Positions 37,340 through 48,375 of a stretch of DNA of 64,000 bases are shown one piece after another; positions within the stretch are counted from its first letter, which is position 1, and each line of letters opens with the position of its first letter. The stretch comes from Orthonyx spaldingii. Lineage: Eukaryota > Chordata > Aves > Passeriformes > Orthonychidae. The position numbers and the translations under genes were made by a program. The DNA lies in the NCBI GenBank assembly GCA_013397795.1, contig VZTJ01000579.1:173184-237183 (forward strand), written 5' to 3'. The notes below the pieces were generated by a model that was not told where the DNA came from, did no database searches, and saw only the letters and a list, made by a program, of their open reading frames with translations.

Positions 37340-37600
37340 TTTAAACAAAACCTTCCATGTGGTAATTAAACAGAGTCTTTATCTTCTCTGGACTAATTTA
37401 CAGGCTTGCTACAAGAAAACAAATCACCTTTTTGCCTCCTGGTAATATTTCATTTGCTTCATAATGTTTTAAATGTGGTGAATAACATCCTCCCTAATTA
37501 GCCTGCATTTCCCTATAAGGTGGAGTAATTAGGTATGATAACAGGTAATGAAGTTGGACAGTACAAATTAGAGGCAGAAATCATGTCCTTTATGAATGTA
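37340..37600. promoter_or_regulatory. Candidate noncoding element in intron 5
   Basis: Dense TAAT-type cores (GGTAATTAAAC, GACTAATTTACAGG, CCTAATTAGCC, GAGTAATTAGG, GGTAATGAAG) sit in repeat-free sequence with CATTTGCTTC. It is similar in style to the 29.6-kb element. Confidence 0.35.
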
Positions 37601-37917
37601 GGTGGTTCATGGCACTAGCTATGTATTTCCTTGATTCACCCTGTAAAACCATATTGCTCAAAAAAAAAGAAAACAAGCAACCTGAAAATCTGAAACCAGT
37701 AGATTCCTTTTATCTTCAGAAGAGCACCACATCGGACGAATCTACCATGGAGGTGCACACTTCATGGCACACCTTTATTATTTATAGCCCCGGAAATATT
37801 AGTCCAGCTGGATTTGTGATTGGCATCTTTTTCTCAGCTGTTGTCACCTTGCTGAGACTCTCAAGTGGAACTGCATCAGGGCAAGGTCTGTCCCACACTA
37901 TAATACAGTATTTAAAT

Positions 37918-38226
37918 AGAATCATATCATCATACAACTGTTCATGTTGGAATGGACCGTTAAGACCACCTTGTTCCATACCCTGCCCTGGGCAGGAACA
38001 CCTTCCACTGGCCCAGGCTGCTCCAAGTCCCAATGTCCAGCCTGGCCTTGGACATTTCCAGGGGTCCAGGGGCAGCCACAGCTTCTCTGGGCACCCTGTG
38101 CCAGGGCCTCCCCACCCTCACAGAGAAGAATTCTTGCTAACATCTAATCTAAATCGCTCTTCCTTCAGTTCAAAACTATCCCCCCTTGTCCTATCACTCT
38201 CTGAAATTGTGCTGCTGTCCTTATCA
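37918..38226 (-). mobile_element. CR1 LINE 3' fragment, about 310 bp
   Basis: Starts AGAATCATATCATC and continues through GGAATGGACCGTTAAGACCA and the conserved CAGCCACAGCTTCTCTGGGC block into the complement of the last CR1 ORF2 codons. A 207-codon forward frame from 37609 runs through it and is a shadow. Confidence 0.95.
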
Positions 38227-38627
38227 GCATAAAAATGGTGGAGCTGAACCTTTTCTATATTTCAGTGCTTTTTACTGGTATTTCTATATTTCCTCTTGTT
38301 TTCATACTAAGCTTTAGGGCTTTTAAATATGCTTTAGTGTTTTGTGAAGATAGGACCTTTTGTTCTTGTTTTGGTCTGTAGTCTTAGCAACAGTATTTTA
38401 AATCAAATGAGTTGTGTGGTGAGTATCACTACAATTCTGGTCTAGTTGTATTTAACAATTTCAAATATTCTCCTGCTGTTTCTGAAAGCATGTCATGGAT
38501 GAGTATCTAACCATAGAAGTGCATTAAAAAAATGAGATCTCCATTTATCAAACTCTTTAAACTGATCTTGCCATTTGCTTAGGTCCTCAGAAAATTACTT
38601 GCTCTTAATTAACAAAGATGTATTAGT

Positions 38628-38760
38628 CGCAGTGTCCAAGGACAGGTCAGACAGAACTTTAAGCGACCTGAATTGTGGAAGGTGTCCCTGCCCATGGCAA
38701 GTGACTGGAACTCGATGGTGTGTAAGATCCGTTCCAACCCATACCGTGCAGTGATTCCGT
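38628..38760 (+). mobile_element. CR1 LINE 3' fragment
   Basis: GTGTCCCTGCCCATGGCAAG, then GATCCGTTCCAACCCATACC and GTGATTCCG. This is a forward CR1 3' end with moderate divergence. Confidence 0.9.
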
Positions 38761-39039
38761 ATTTTCTGGATGATAGCCACATCATTTAGGCAGTCTTTTG
38801 TCAGCGAGACTGTGGATGGTGTCTTTTCTCAGAGGTGGACTTCTTCTGTGCCTAACTCTTCCCAGAATTTTTGTAGGTTATTCAGACTTTGGCTAGCCAC
38901 AGAAAAATCTTTGCTTATGTCTGATACTAAGATTATGACCAAGGTAGAGCAGTTTCTTTAGCAATGTCCTGGAGTGATTTTATGTATGTATTTTATGCTA
39001 TATATTCCATATCATCTGGTATGCTTAGAAATTAGTTTG

Positions 39040-39612
39040 TCCCTTTAATTCAGTCAGAGAAAAGCCGGCACAGGTTTTGTTTACATTCTTCGACTCCGGC
39101 AAAAACAAAAACAATGGAACAGTGGAAGATAAGGGGAGAGTTTGCGCTCTCGGAATTCTCTTTCTTTTTCTTGGCTTCTGACAGGGAGCAAGAGGCAGGG
39201 AGTTTGTCCTTTGGTTTTTTGGGTTTTTTTCCTCATTGGTTGAAGCAAGAAAAAATTTACCTGGACTATGGTTCCTTTCGCTGGGATTTGTTCAGCACCT
39301 CTCTGGTCCAGGACATTGGGACACCTGCCCAGCCAGGACGCCGGGTCTGGCCACAGGGCCCGAGGTCTGAAGGGACTGAACCTGACTGAGCCACAGCCAA
39401 GGAGGGATTTCTGTGACTCACTGACTCTTCAAAACAACTAGAGGTTTCCATTTGTTTAATATTATTCATTTTGTTTAGTAAATAAATAGTTTTTTCCACT
39501 TTTCTCGAAAGACGTTTTCCTCGAATTGGTTTGGGGGGAGGGGCTCTTCTAAAAAAATTTGCTCTTCTAAAAAAAACTCTTTTAGAAGTCCCCTCTCCAA
39601 ATTTAACCTAAA
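39040..39612 (+). mobile_element. Putative solo LTR of an avian endogenous retrovirus
   Basis: A ~570-bp block with LTR-like architecture. A purine-rich promoter-like part is followed by a GC-rich middle and an AATAAA-type signal near 39481. After that come CTTTTCTCGAAAGACG and TTGGTTTGGGGGGAGGGG, resembling the 3' part of songbird LTRs as I remember them. No internal retroviral genes flank it. The ends and any target-site duplication were not resolved. The 3' part forms an imperfect hairpin (39524-39605). Confidence 0.45.
39524..39605. repeat. Imperfect inverted repeat (hairpin)
   Basis: The arm GAGGGGCTCTTCTAAAA pairs with TTTTAGAAGTCCCCTC, and outer bases AATTGGTTTGG pair partly with CCAAATTT. 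The loop includes a repeated GCTCTTCTAAAAAAA. It lies within the 3' part of the putative LTR. Confidence 0.75.
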
Positions 39613-40259
39613 CCAGCACAAGCAGCATGTCCAACTTCTGTTGTGAAACCACAGGTCAGTTTTCTGGGCAAGATGTGAGCAGAAGGTGTCCATGCATTTC
39701 AGAGTGAGAGAGGATTGCATTTTCCCCGCCAAGCCAATGCCTGTCAGTGAGTTTGGAACCAGGTAGGATGTTGCTTGGACATGTCCCCAACATGACAAGA
39801 CTTCCAGCTGCAGGTTGCAGATGGGATTGCTTTCCAAGTTGTGTGTACCTAGGGGAAACTGAGTCAGTGTTGTGAGCTGGGTGGGATGTCTAGGAGCTGA
39901 ATCAGATGGTGGGGTGGCTGCTCGAGCAGGTGTGATATGTGTTGGAGCCCTAGTGACACGTGCAGGCTCTCCCTGTGGCATCAGGTCTCAATGCGTCACA
40001 TCTTGATGCATTTCATCAGAGGTAGTTCAGGAAATTGTGGGCTAATGGCATCATCTTATCCCATATGCACAATCTGCTAGAGATAAGGGATGGTATGTTT
40101 ATTGGAAAGAACGTAATCTTTTGTACTAAGGAGAGTATTATATCTGTGCTCTTCATTAGAATTTCTGGAAAGGTGCCATTGAATTGGGAACTAATTGTTT
40201 TGCAGAATAGGTAAGTATGCATGTAGTGCTATTGTCAATAAAACATGTGGATGCAAGCC

Positions 40260-40440
40260 TAGAGGATGCACTGATTATATGAAAAATGTTTTTACCACTC
40301 CCCGGAGCCTATTTATAATTAAAATAGTTTCAAACCTTCCAATGGTATTTTAATTATCGAAGATATTCTAGTTAAACAATGCATAATGTTAATGGTATAA
40401 TTTATATAATGTCTAACAGCCAAACATGTCCTGAAGACCT
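40260..40440. promoter_or_regulatory. AT-rich candidate noncoding element
   Basis: TTTATAATTAAAATAG, TATTTTAATTATCG and CAATGCATAATG occur within repeat-free sequence. Composition evidence only. Confidence 0.25.
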
Positions 40441-41634
40441 TCACGAACTCCTGTGTGTCATATGCAGTGTACAGGAACTCCTTTAGTTCTACAATGGAAT
40501 CCAGAACTTACCAGCAATTAGTGTGAATTTGGGAGACACAGGACAAGTACAAGCTATTCCTTTGTTCACAAGATGCGGAGAGCAGGTGATAACGAGACTG
40601 AGGAAGGCCTGGGTGGTTCCTCTTGTGCAGTGACAGCCATCCCAGCAGTCCCAGTCCTGTCCGACTCATGCCCAGGTCCCTCCCTGGCACAAATGCTGCA
40701 TGCATTATTCCTCATCCCAGGACAGCCTGACTGCCCTGGGAAGCGCCTCGTGGAGACTGATCCCATCTCAGGTCCTCAGGACAGCATGTGGAGACGTTGG
40801 CAAACAGGGATGAGCAAGAGGTGTGAGTTGGCAGCCCACTCTGGCTGGCAGCACGTGTTGTGCTTCCAGCACCTTACCAAATGCTGACCTTGAGACCAAA
40901 CCCCTCCAGAGCCCCCTACCATCTCCATGTGATTTCATACTTCCCTTGCAGAGAGAAATACCTTCCTCTTCCTTGTACTTTGGTGGCAGTGCTTTAGGGT
41001 CATCCCCTGCCTCACAGCCCCTTGGAGGAAGGGCAGCTGGGCTGGATAATGGATGTGGTGGCACAGGCACACAGTGGTGCCTTTATTCCTGGACTTGACA
41101 CTCTGGAATCTGGGGTGGGACACCCCTCCCAGCACTGCTCCAGTGCCCGTCCCTGGCTGAGGCTGCTGGCCCAGGCTTTCCTTTCATCGGCCTCCTCCTA
41201 TCCAAGGTGTTCACTCCCAAAAGTCTGGAGCTGCACTCCGTAATAAAAGTGCTGCTGCTGAAAGGTAGGACTGCTGCTCCATTTTCAGACACGAGGGGAT
41301 CTCATTATGCTTCTGATCTCCGGGTGCACAAACAGTGCACAGACTGTACTGGCATCACCAAGAACAGTTTTCAGGTCATGCCTGTCTTATATCATTTCAC
41401 TCCCTTTTGTCATCCCCTTTATCCTAAAACTGCATAAAGCTTTAACTTTGATGCCAAATTGTGAATAACAGTGTAACCTGAAATTTAAAGTCAGTGTTTC
41501 CATGCTCCAGAGACAGGGTCTCCCTGGCCCTGTGCTACCATACAGTTAACAACCAGAATTTTAATTCTATAAGTCATGGTTGACTAAACCCAGCACTGAC
41601 TGGGTCCATTAGATATTATTTGATTTAGAATAGT

Positions 41635-41663
41635 AAAAAAAAAAAAGAAAAAAAAAGAAAAAC
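41635..41663. repeat. A-rich tract
   Basis: A runs broken by single G residues. Confidence 0.9.
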
Positions 41664-43429
41664 AAACTATTTAAAGATACACTGCTTTCTTGTATCCTTC
41701 TGTACTTTTTCACACTTAGACATCTTACTCAGACCACAGGTTCAGGTTTCTGTTTCCCTTCCTGTGTGGAATAAACTGATCTTTGCACTTTACAAAAGCC
41801 AACATCATCTACCCTTGATAAAATTGCATGATTTTCTCTAAGAAAGGTAAATATACAGTTGTTGTCACTGAAATTGCTGATCTCAAATTGAGAAGGAAGT
41901 TTCCAGCATTTACTGCTAACATCAAATATCTGTTCACTATAAGGAGAGTTCTGCTTAAGTTCAGCATTAGCAACTGAATTGAAAGAGATATTTCCCTGTG
42001 TCAGTTCTCCCAGTCTGAGAACTCTGCCTTAAAGAAGCCCAGTTTTCTGGATAGACAGCATTTCCTGCAAAATCCATCTATGCTGAAGGATGATCTCAAA
42101 TCAATAGTCCTTTGTGAAAAATCTTGTCCACCAAGCATCACTCGTGTTACTGACGGCCAGCAGGTGCCTGGGGACACAAGTGATGCCTACAGCAACGGGC
42201 TGTTTTTGTGCAGATCACGTCTACCAGATCACCTCTATACTTGCCATCAAAAAACTCGATGCAGAATCTGCCAGAGGAGGTCTAGGTGATGTTATTCCTC
42301 TGCAGACTTCTTGGACTGTAAGCAACTGCATCATTCATGGAAATCTTGTTGTTAAGGATGCATTTGAATTCTGCTCTTCAGAACTATTCTGGCAGCTAGA
42401 TTCTATTTTTAAAACATTTCCTCTCTCTGTCTAGTTCGATGTTGCCATCTGGAAGAGAAATCTGATATTTACTGTTGTTCTTGGAGTTCCACCTCCTGGA
42501 GTCCTGGGAATACTGCAGATCTCAGTTTTCAGTGCATAAAAGACATATTTCCAGCACTGACAGGTGAAGGAAAAGTAGGAAACCATTGTGAACCTGCAAA
42601 AAGCAAATTGAAACAAGTCCCTGTATTGCAAGAGTCTTTTCAGACTGCCAATCAAACATTTTTCAAACTTGTCTCATGGCTTTTCAGCCATGGGCAGTCA
42701 CTTATGACTCCCGCTAAAAGTCTCTGCCAAAGGGGAGAATGCAGAAAATGTGCTTTGGAGCATGGACTTGCATTCTGCCAGTAAAATGCGAAGTGGATTG
42801 AAGGGTCAGGAGTGCGTCTTGGGCCTTGCTGAGGGTATTGCAGTGGTAACTCAGCCCAGGGATTCCTCACCTTAGCACAATGCAGGCTATGCTGGTGCTT
42901 TGGGGTTGCCTGGACAGTGATGCTGAAGGTGCTTCACAGAGAGTCCGTGTTTCCTGAAAGGGGCACGCCAGAGCTCAGAGCTCAGCAGGGGATGGAGCTG
43001 AGCAGGACTTGCAGGTAGCACAGGAAGGGCACAGAGCGTGTGGGTGGTGACTGGACAAGGCATTCTGCTGGAGATGACCCAATATCATCAGGCCATCCAC
43101 ATATCCTCTGTGTTCTCCAGCGTACAGACCATGAACCAGACAGGCTCCCAGGTGGCACAGTAAAAGTGATGCAGGCAAAAATGTGACTGTTATCCTGTGT
43201 CCTGCCTTTAAATTACACGTGAAGTTGTTGACGGGTTAAGGGTTGTCTGTTATGCAAGAATGTTCAATGTGTTTTCCAGCAAAATGTAACCTCTCAAAGA
43301 GTCCTCATGGCTTCACCGTACTGATACCTACATTTTATCCCTATTCAAGGGATAAAATGAGGCACTCTACTGTAGGTCACATTATTGAGATGACTACTTA
43401 TTTTTGCTGTTCTCTCTCCTCCTTGAAAG

Positions 43430-43605
43430 GTATTCCGGAATCTCCAGTACCAAATGGCCATTCTCTCCCAAGCAGAGATTTTCTTCGGAAACAGATGCGA
43501 GGAGACCTTTTCACCCAGCAGCAGCTAGAAGTGTTGGATCGTGTCTTCGAGAGGCAACATTATTCTGACATTTTCACAACAACTGAGCCCATCAAACCAG
43601 AGCAG
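43430..43605 (+). CDS. PAX5: PAX5 exon 6: partial homeodomain
   Basis: This 176-bp exon starts after an acceptor ending ccttgaaag, whose -3 base is A, a weak position. It completes the split Gly codon and encodes GIPESPVPNGHSLPSRDFLRK, then the partial homeodomain (FTQQQLEVLDRVFERQHYSDIF), and ends EPIKPEQ at a codon boundary. Group II PAX proteins keep only the first part of the homeodomain. In PAX5 this part has been reported to contact TBP and RB. The donor is GCAG|gtacta. If the donor were ignored, the frame stays open for 50 more codons before a stop at 43756-43758. Two substitutions against remembered human sequence are GIP for GIQ and LPS for LPG. Confidence 0.96.
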
Positions 43606-44476
43606 GTACTATTGCAAATAATTCACGTTTTCCTGATAACGCTTTCCACTGGCAGAGATCTGTTTGGTGGACATCACAAAAGGCTTTTCAGAGTTTCAGT
43701 AGACAAATATGGAGAAACAGGTGTCCTGTCAAACTTGTTTCAGTCGAGTCCATGTTAGCCATTAAAGTCTATTAAAAAAATCAAAGAAAACACTCATTGT
43801 GCAAATATTAGCAAGGTTTGGGTATGGAATTACACTTGATCTGGATGAGTTGCATCAAATGAGTCTTTAAAGAGCACCACAGCTTCTGATGTTCGTAGAT
43901 CAAAAGCAGGCAGTGCAGGTAACAAGGAGAAGACTTGTAAAACCCAATGCCTAATTTTGGTTCACAGTGAGCATGGTTGTGGACACAAATCAGATTTTTG
44001 TATCCAGAAAAGGTTATCAGACATGTAACTGGCTATTTGCTGAGAGAAATACCCGATTAGTATGTGAAGGTAAATTAATTGCACCTACGGAGCTACAGTG
44101 TGGTTGAGGAAGACTTGACATTAATATTTTGGAAAAATTCCATTTTTGCAGGCACAGTATAGAAGCACATGAAAAAACTGATGAGCTACGTCTCTCTGTG
44201 TTCTTCTTCTTGGGTGGCAGTATTTAATTTAGCTGCTGAGAAGGAGGTAGAAATTAATATATTGCTGTCAGTAGTGATATTGGTCTAGCTTTCTACTTAA
44301 TGATGTATTCAGCCATTAATCTTCAGTGTTCTTAACATCAGACATGCTTTTTAGCAAGGTGGATGGACTTTTCTAAAACTGATTCCCCTTGGAGGAATCT
44401 ATATATTTGAGGGCCATTGGAAATTTTCTCATGGCAGCCTACCACCATTGTGCCTTCAGTTAAGGAATGTGTATAC

Positions 44477-44490
44477 TTTTTTTTTTTTTT
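44477..44490. repeat. Poly-T run
   Basis: Fourteen T. Confidence 0.9.
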
Positions 44491-44979
44491 AATTATTAAC
44501 AGTGAAAATCCTATGGTAGAGTAGGAATTCCTCCCATATTTAAGCTCATCTGTCATTTGTCATTTCGTTCATAGAGACATTTGCTTTTCACCATCTTCTG
44601 CTGTTTTCGTGTTTTCCCTGATTTGTATGTGCTGGGAAACCCTGCAGACCTGAACTGGAGCTGGAAAGAGATGGGAAGTCACACCATCAGTGTCTGTGGA
44701 AGGTGAAGTGGCCTTCACGTGCCACTAGATGGTGGTTATCCCATCCCAACTCGGGTGATGCTGGAGAGGGCAGGCACCACACCCAAGGCTATGGCAAGCC
44801 TTTTCCATGAGTTTCCAACTCCTTTCCAGGAGCTGTGTCTTGCTAGATCTGTCCCTGCAAAAGCTTTACAGGCCAAAATAGTCACTGCAAAGGGAGCAGT
44901 GATGGGAGGGGACTTTTAATTTTTTTTTGTGTGTGTTCCAGAGCCTCTTAGTCACGGCCAGCTGTAACTCATGGGAGAC

Positions 44980-45022
44980 AGTTAGTGAACATTTATCCAG
45001 TAGTTAATGAACATTTATCCAG
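44980..45022. repeat. 22-bp tandem duplication
   Basis: AGTTAGTGAACATTTATCCAG is followed directly by a copy with one change (AGTTAATGAACATTTATCC). Confidence 0.9.
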
Positions 45023-46364
45023 AGATAAATTTTTACTGATTTTATAGGAAGAATGGGAGATTTGAATAAGGATATTGCTGAAATGTTATCCTAATTTTCA
45101 AATATGGGATATTTTGCTCTTGATGGAGCAACGATCTCCCAGGGCCATATAAGGAGTTGTGACTAAATGGCTCTGAGCAGCCAGATTGTTACAACTGGAG
45201 ATATGCTGCTATTAATTTGACAAACAGGATACTCCTAGCATGCTCTGGGAAGTCAAATCAGATGCTGAGAAATGTGGCATTGTGAGTCTCAAAAGGTACT
45301 TTGCAGAACCACGTTGCCTGGCATTTTCACATGTAATTACAAAAGAAATTTGTAGTTGTTTGTTCTCATAGACCTTGGAGCATGGTCTTTGCTTTTTGAA
45401 GGCTGGACCACGGTTAAGGGCTTGTGGCTGTTTGGGGTCAGCTTCTGCTTTTTGATGGTATGTGAAGGGTAGCTTTCAGCATGACCAGATGTGATCTGTA
45501 TGACTTGTTGTGGTTCAAAAAGACGTTGTATGAACCCCAGCCCCTACAGAAACAGTCTTGTCTCACCTCCTTGGTGAGTCAAGCAAAGCTGTCATGATGC
45601 TTAACCAAAGTGGAGAAGCTGTCTGCATCAATTAGTAAGGCCAAAGAAATCAATGAGAAATCAAATACTGAGGATATTAACGGCGTGCCTTGGAAAACCA
45701 GAGTTGTCCCTGGACCAGATTGTTGTAGTAAAGCAAGATCTGTCTGTGACATTCGGCTGTCCAAAGTGCTGCTAGACTCCCAAGTGGTGCTTTAGGAGCT
45801 AAGTCAGTGGTGGATGTGTGGTGCTTTAAGCTCCTTCTGTAGAGGAAAATATGGAAAAGAACAGCACTCAGCAAACCCGTCTGTGTGGCTGTGAGGGTGA
45901 TTGTCCTCCAATGGCTTCCTGTGATTCCAGCCAGAAGGATGGAGGAGCTCTTCCCACCTTCTTTAGGAAGTTGTCCCAGACTGGCCAAGCTTGTGCCATC
46001 TGTTGTGTGAACTGTTGACTCAAACACATTCTGCAGTCAAAGCACAGACAGGAGATGTTCCTGGAAACCAAGACCCAGGCAAGGCAAGGAGACATGGGGA
46101 CTTCAGGTGTGTGAGGCTGGGCAAGTGCAGGGAAGCCCCACTGAAGCAGGCAGGGGGCAAACCAGGGGCTTGTGGCCCAGTGTGTTTGTGAAGGCTGTGA
46201 GAGAGAGATTAATGCATCTACCGGGGAGAAATGCAGGGCGAAGGTTATACAGCTGGATTGGCTCAATGGGAGAGACAGTGCATTAATTTTCTCAGAATAA
46301 AGAATTATCCATGCTGGATTTCTGTCCACAACAGAAATGGATTCTCTTGTACTTTCAGCTTCAC

Positions 46365-46445
46365 ACATGGGTCCAATCGAATACTCATTGAAGCCAAGAG
46401 GAATATTTCCATTGACTTCAATAAACTTTAGATCAGGGCAATAAT
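46365..46445. repeat. Probable ancient amniote interspersed repeat remnant
   Basis: CTCATTGAAGCCAAGAGG followed by TTTCCATTGACTTCAATAAA and TTTAGATCAGGGCA resembles a very common old reptile/bird repeat tail (ATTGACTTCAATGGG...GGATCAGG). I recall the pattern but cannot name the family with certainty. Confidence 0.4.
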
Positions 46446-47139
46446 GAGGCATAACATGATGTGACCAGATTCAACACTATGTAGGTCACCAGCTTAGAAG
46501 AGAACTGCTTGCTGCTAATAGCAAATAATTCCCAGGCCCTTGCTGGTGCTTTCCCATTGCTTTCAGCTAGAACTAAACACAGTATCTGTTCTGAGATTGA
46601 TTTCTGGATAAAAGGTAGATATTCTAGGTTCATACAGAAAACACTAACCTGGCAAACATATAGTAACACATGTATTCATGACACAGAGTGCAAGTAAATG
46701 AAGATCTGGAGATAAGCATAGGTGGATGGAAATTGTATAACTAATGGAATTTGGATAGCCAAGGAATCCCCAAAAATTTATTTCCAATTATGATTTGGAA
46801 AAAGTGGAAGAATTGCACAAACTTGAAATCTGATTCAATTAAGTTCTCTGAACTGACCAAGAAAGGAGCATAAACTTCGTTTAAAAATCTTCAAGTTTTG
46901 ATTTCTGCCTAAGTATGCTCCAGTTTTGAAAGAGGAATTTTGGGGTTTTTTTGCCAGGAGCAGCTGGAATGCAACTTCTGAAGGAAGAAAGATACACAAT
47001 CCCCCTTACAGTACTGGAGTTTGATCTTTGGGAATAACAGAAAATTCTAGTAAAGCCAGAAAGTACAATGGATTTGTGTTTTAAGCAGACTCACTCCCCA
47101 AGTGCATTCCTTCCTTCTCCTGGAGAAGCAGAAGGAAGG

Positions 47140-47237
47140 GATGAATCTACTAAAAGGTGTCCATGCCCGTGGCAGGGGTGTTGAAATGAGATGATCTTTA
47201 AGATCGCTCCCAACCCAAACCATGCAATGATTCTATG
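47140..47237 (+). mobile_element. CR1 LINE 3' fragment
   Basis: TGTCCATGCCCGTGGCAGGG, then ATGATCTTTAAGATCGCTCC, CAACCCAAACCATGC and GATTCTATGA. Confidence 0.95.
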
Positions 47238-48149
47238 AACTGCAGGACTGTGTGCTTGGTCCTGGTCCCTAGAGTGTGAGAAATATGCTTTTTGTTGGGA
47301 AACCTTTGGGTAGACAGAGGCTGTTGAGCATCTGAAAATACTCTGAGACTTATACTGAGAAATGCAGAGCTAATATTTGTTTGTGTCTTCACAAAACTTC
47401 GTGTTGTTCAGAAACAGTGAAAATTATGGAGCTAAATCATGGTTAGTTTGAATAACCAAATCTCTTCTCAATCTGCCACTTGCAAAAATGATTTGATCAT
47501 TCCGAGGCAAGCTCTTAACCATGGCTACATTACATGGTGTGCTAAATAAAAATCAAGTTAAAAAGGAAAAGCAAACAATAATATGTGGCTCAACAAATGT
47601 ACACAAACACTAAAACTGAGGAAAAATTAAAGACAAAGGAAGAGGCAAAGCGGAACCTGGCACTGCTCTGGCAGCTCTGCAGGAGTTCAGGCAGTGGTGG
47701 GTGGGAAGACATGGTGCTGCTGAACCACGGTGAAACGCACCCCCAGCTCTGGCGGGGGCCCGAGGTGGTGATAAGGGGTGGTGGGATGCAGGATGATTTT
47801 GTGGGTGGCTGTGTCACCCCCCTGCCTTCCCTCAGGCCACTGTGCTGGCAGCTGGGTGGGCTGCCCTGGCTGCTGGTGCCAGGCTGGGCCAGGGGCTGCC
47901 GGCGGGCATGACCTGCTCATCCCCAATCTGCTGACCCTGTGATCCTCTGTATCCACAGAAAAGAGAAGGAGAGGGTGGGTGCTGGCAGTGCAGAGAGGAG
48001 CAGGGAGCTAGGGCAGTTTTCAGGCTTTCACAGCTGAAATCTCCCCTGTTACAGGCTGTAGCCTTACTGGTGGGAGGGGAAAAAAAATCCTAACTCTAAA
48101 ATCCAGCCTAGGAGAGCACATCAGGAGACAAAAAACCTTCCCCTATTTA

Positions 48150-48375
48150 CTCTCAGTAGACTATCAAACAACACCAGGCTATTAATTTGGCTTTTGAGTC
48201 TTCACTAAAGCCCATAAAAGCGCACAGTTGTCAAATGGAGTTCATTTTAATTTCCTTTCAATCACAGTAAATTATTCAGGTGATAAATCAGCTGGGGCAG
48301 CCTCCTGGCTGTAATAGAAACCCTAATTCCTGGCTAATTATCCAGCCCATTGCTGCCAGCAGATCAATACCCCTA
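48150..48375. promoter_or_regulatory. Candidate noncoding element in intron 6
   Basis: Repeat-free sequence with GCTATTAATTTGG, CATTTTAATTTCC, GTAAATTATTCAGGTGATAA, CTGTAATAGAAACCCTAATT and GGCTAATTATCCAGC. The density of TAAT-type cores and lack of repeats suggest a conserved element. It ends abruptly in GC-rich sequence. Confidence 0.4.

Larger units (their letters stand above)
13130..43429 (+). other. PAX5: PAX5 intron 5 (30.3 kb)
   Basis: This is the largest intron. CR1 fragments and one LTR are concentrated between 23.9 and 39.6 kb, and candidate regulatory stretches lie at 29.56, 32.2, 33.3, 36.7, 37.3 and 40.3 kb. In mouse a strong B-cell enhancer of Pax5 is known to lie in intron 5, so the homologous element is expected here. 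The blocks 13130-16989, 17051-20417, 20541-23888, 25056-29440, 33670-36650 and 40440-43429 contain no gene, RNA or transposon that I can recognise, apart from the short simple repeats listed. Confidence 0.9.

Noticed and set aside
37609..38232. 207-codon + strand open frame
   Set aside because: The second half is the complement of a CR1 LINE and the first half is intronic AT-rich sequence.
45868..46452. 194-codon minus-strand open frame
   Set aside because: No domain, low-complexity composition, and it overlaps an old repeat remnant.
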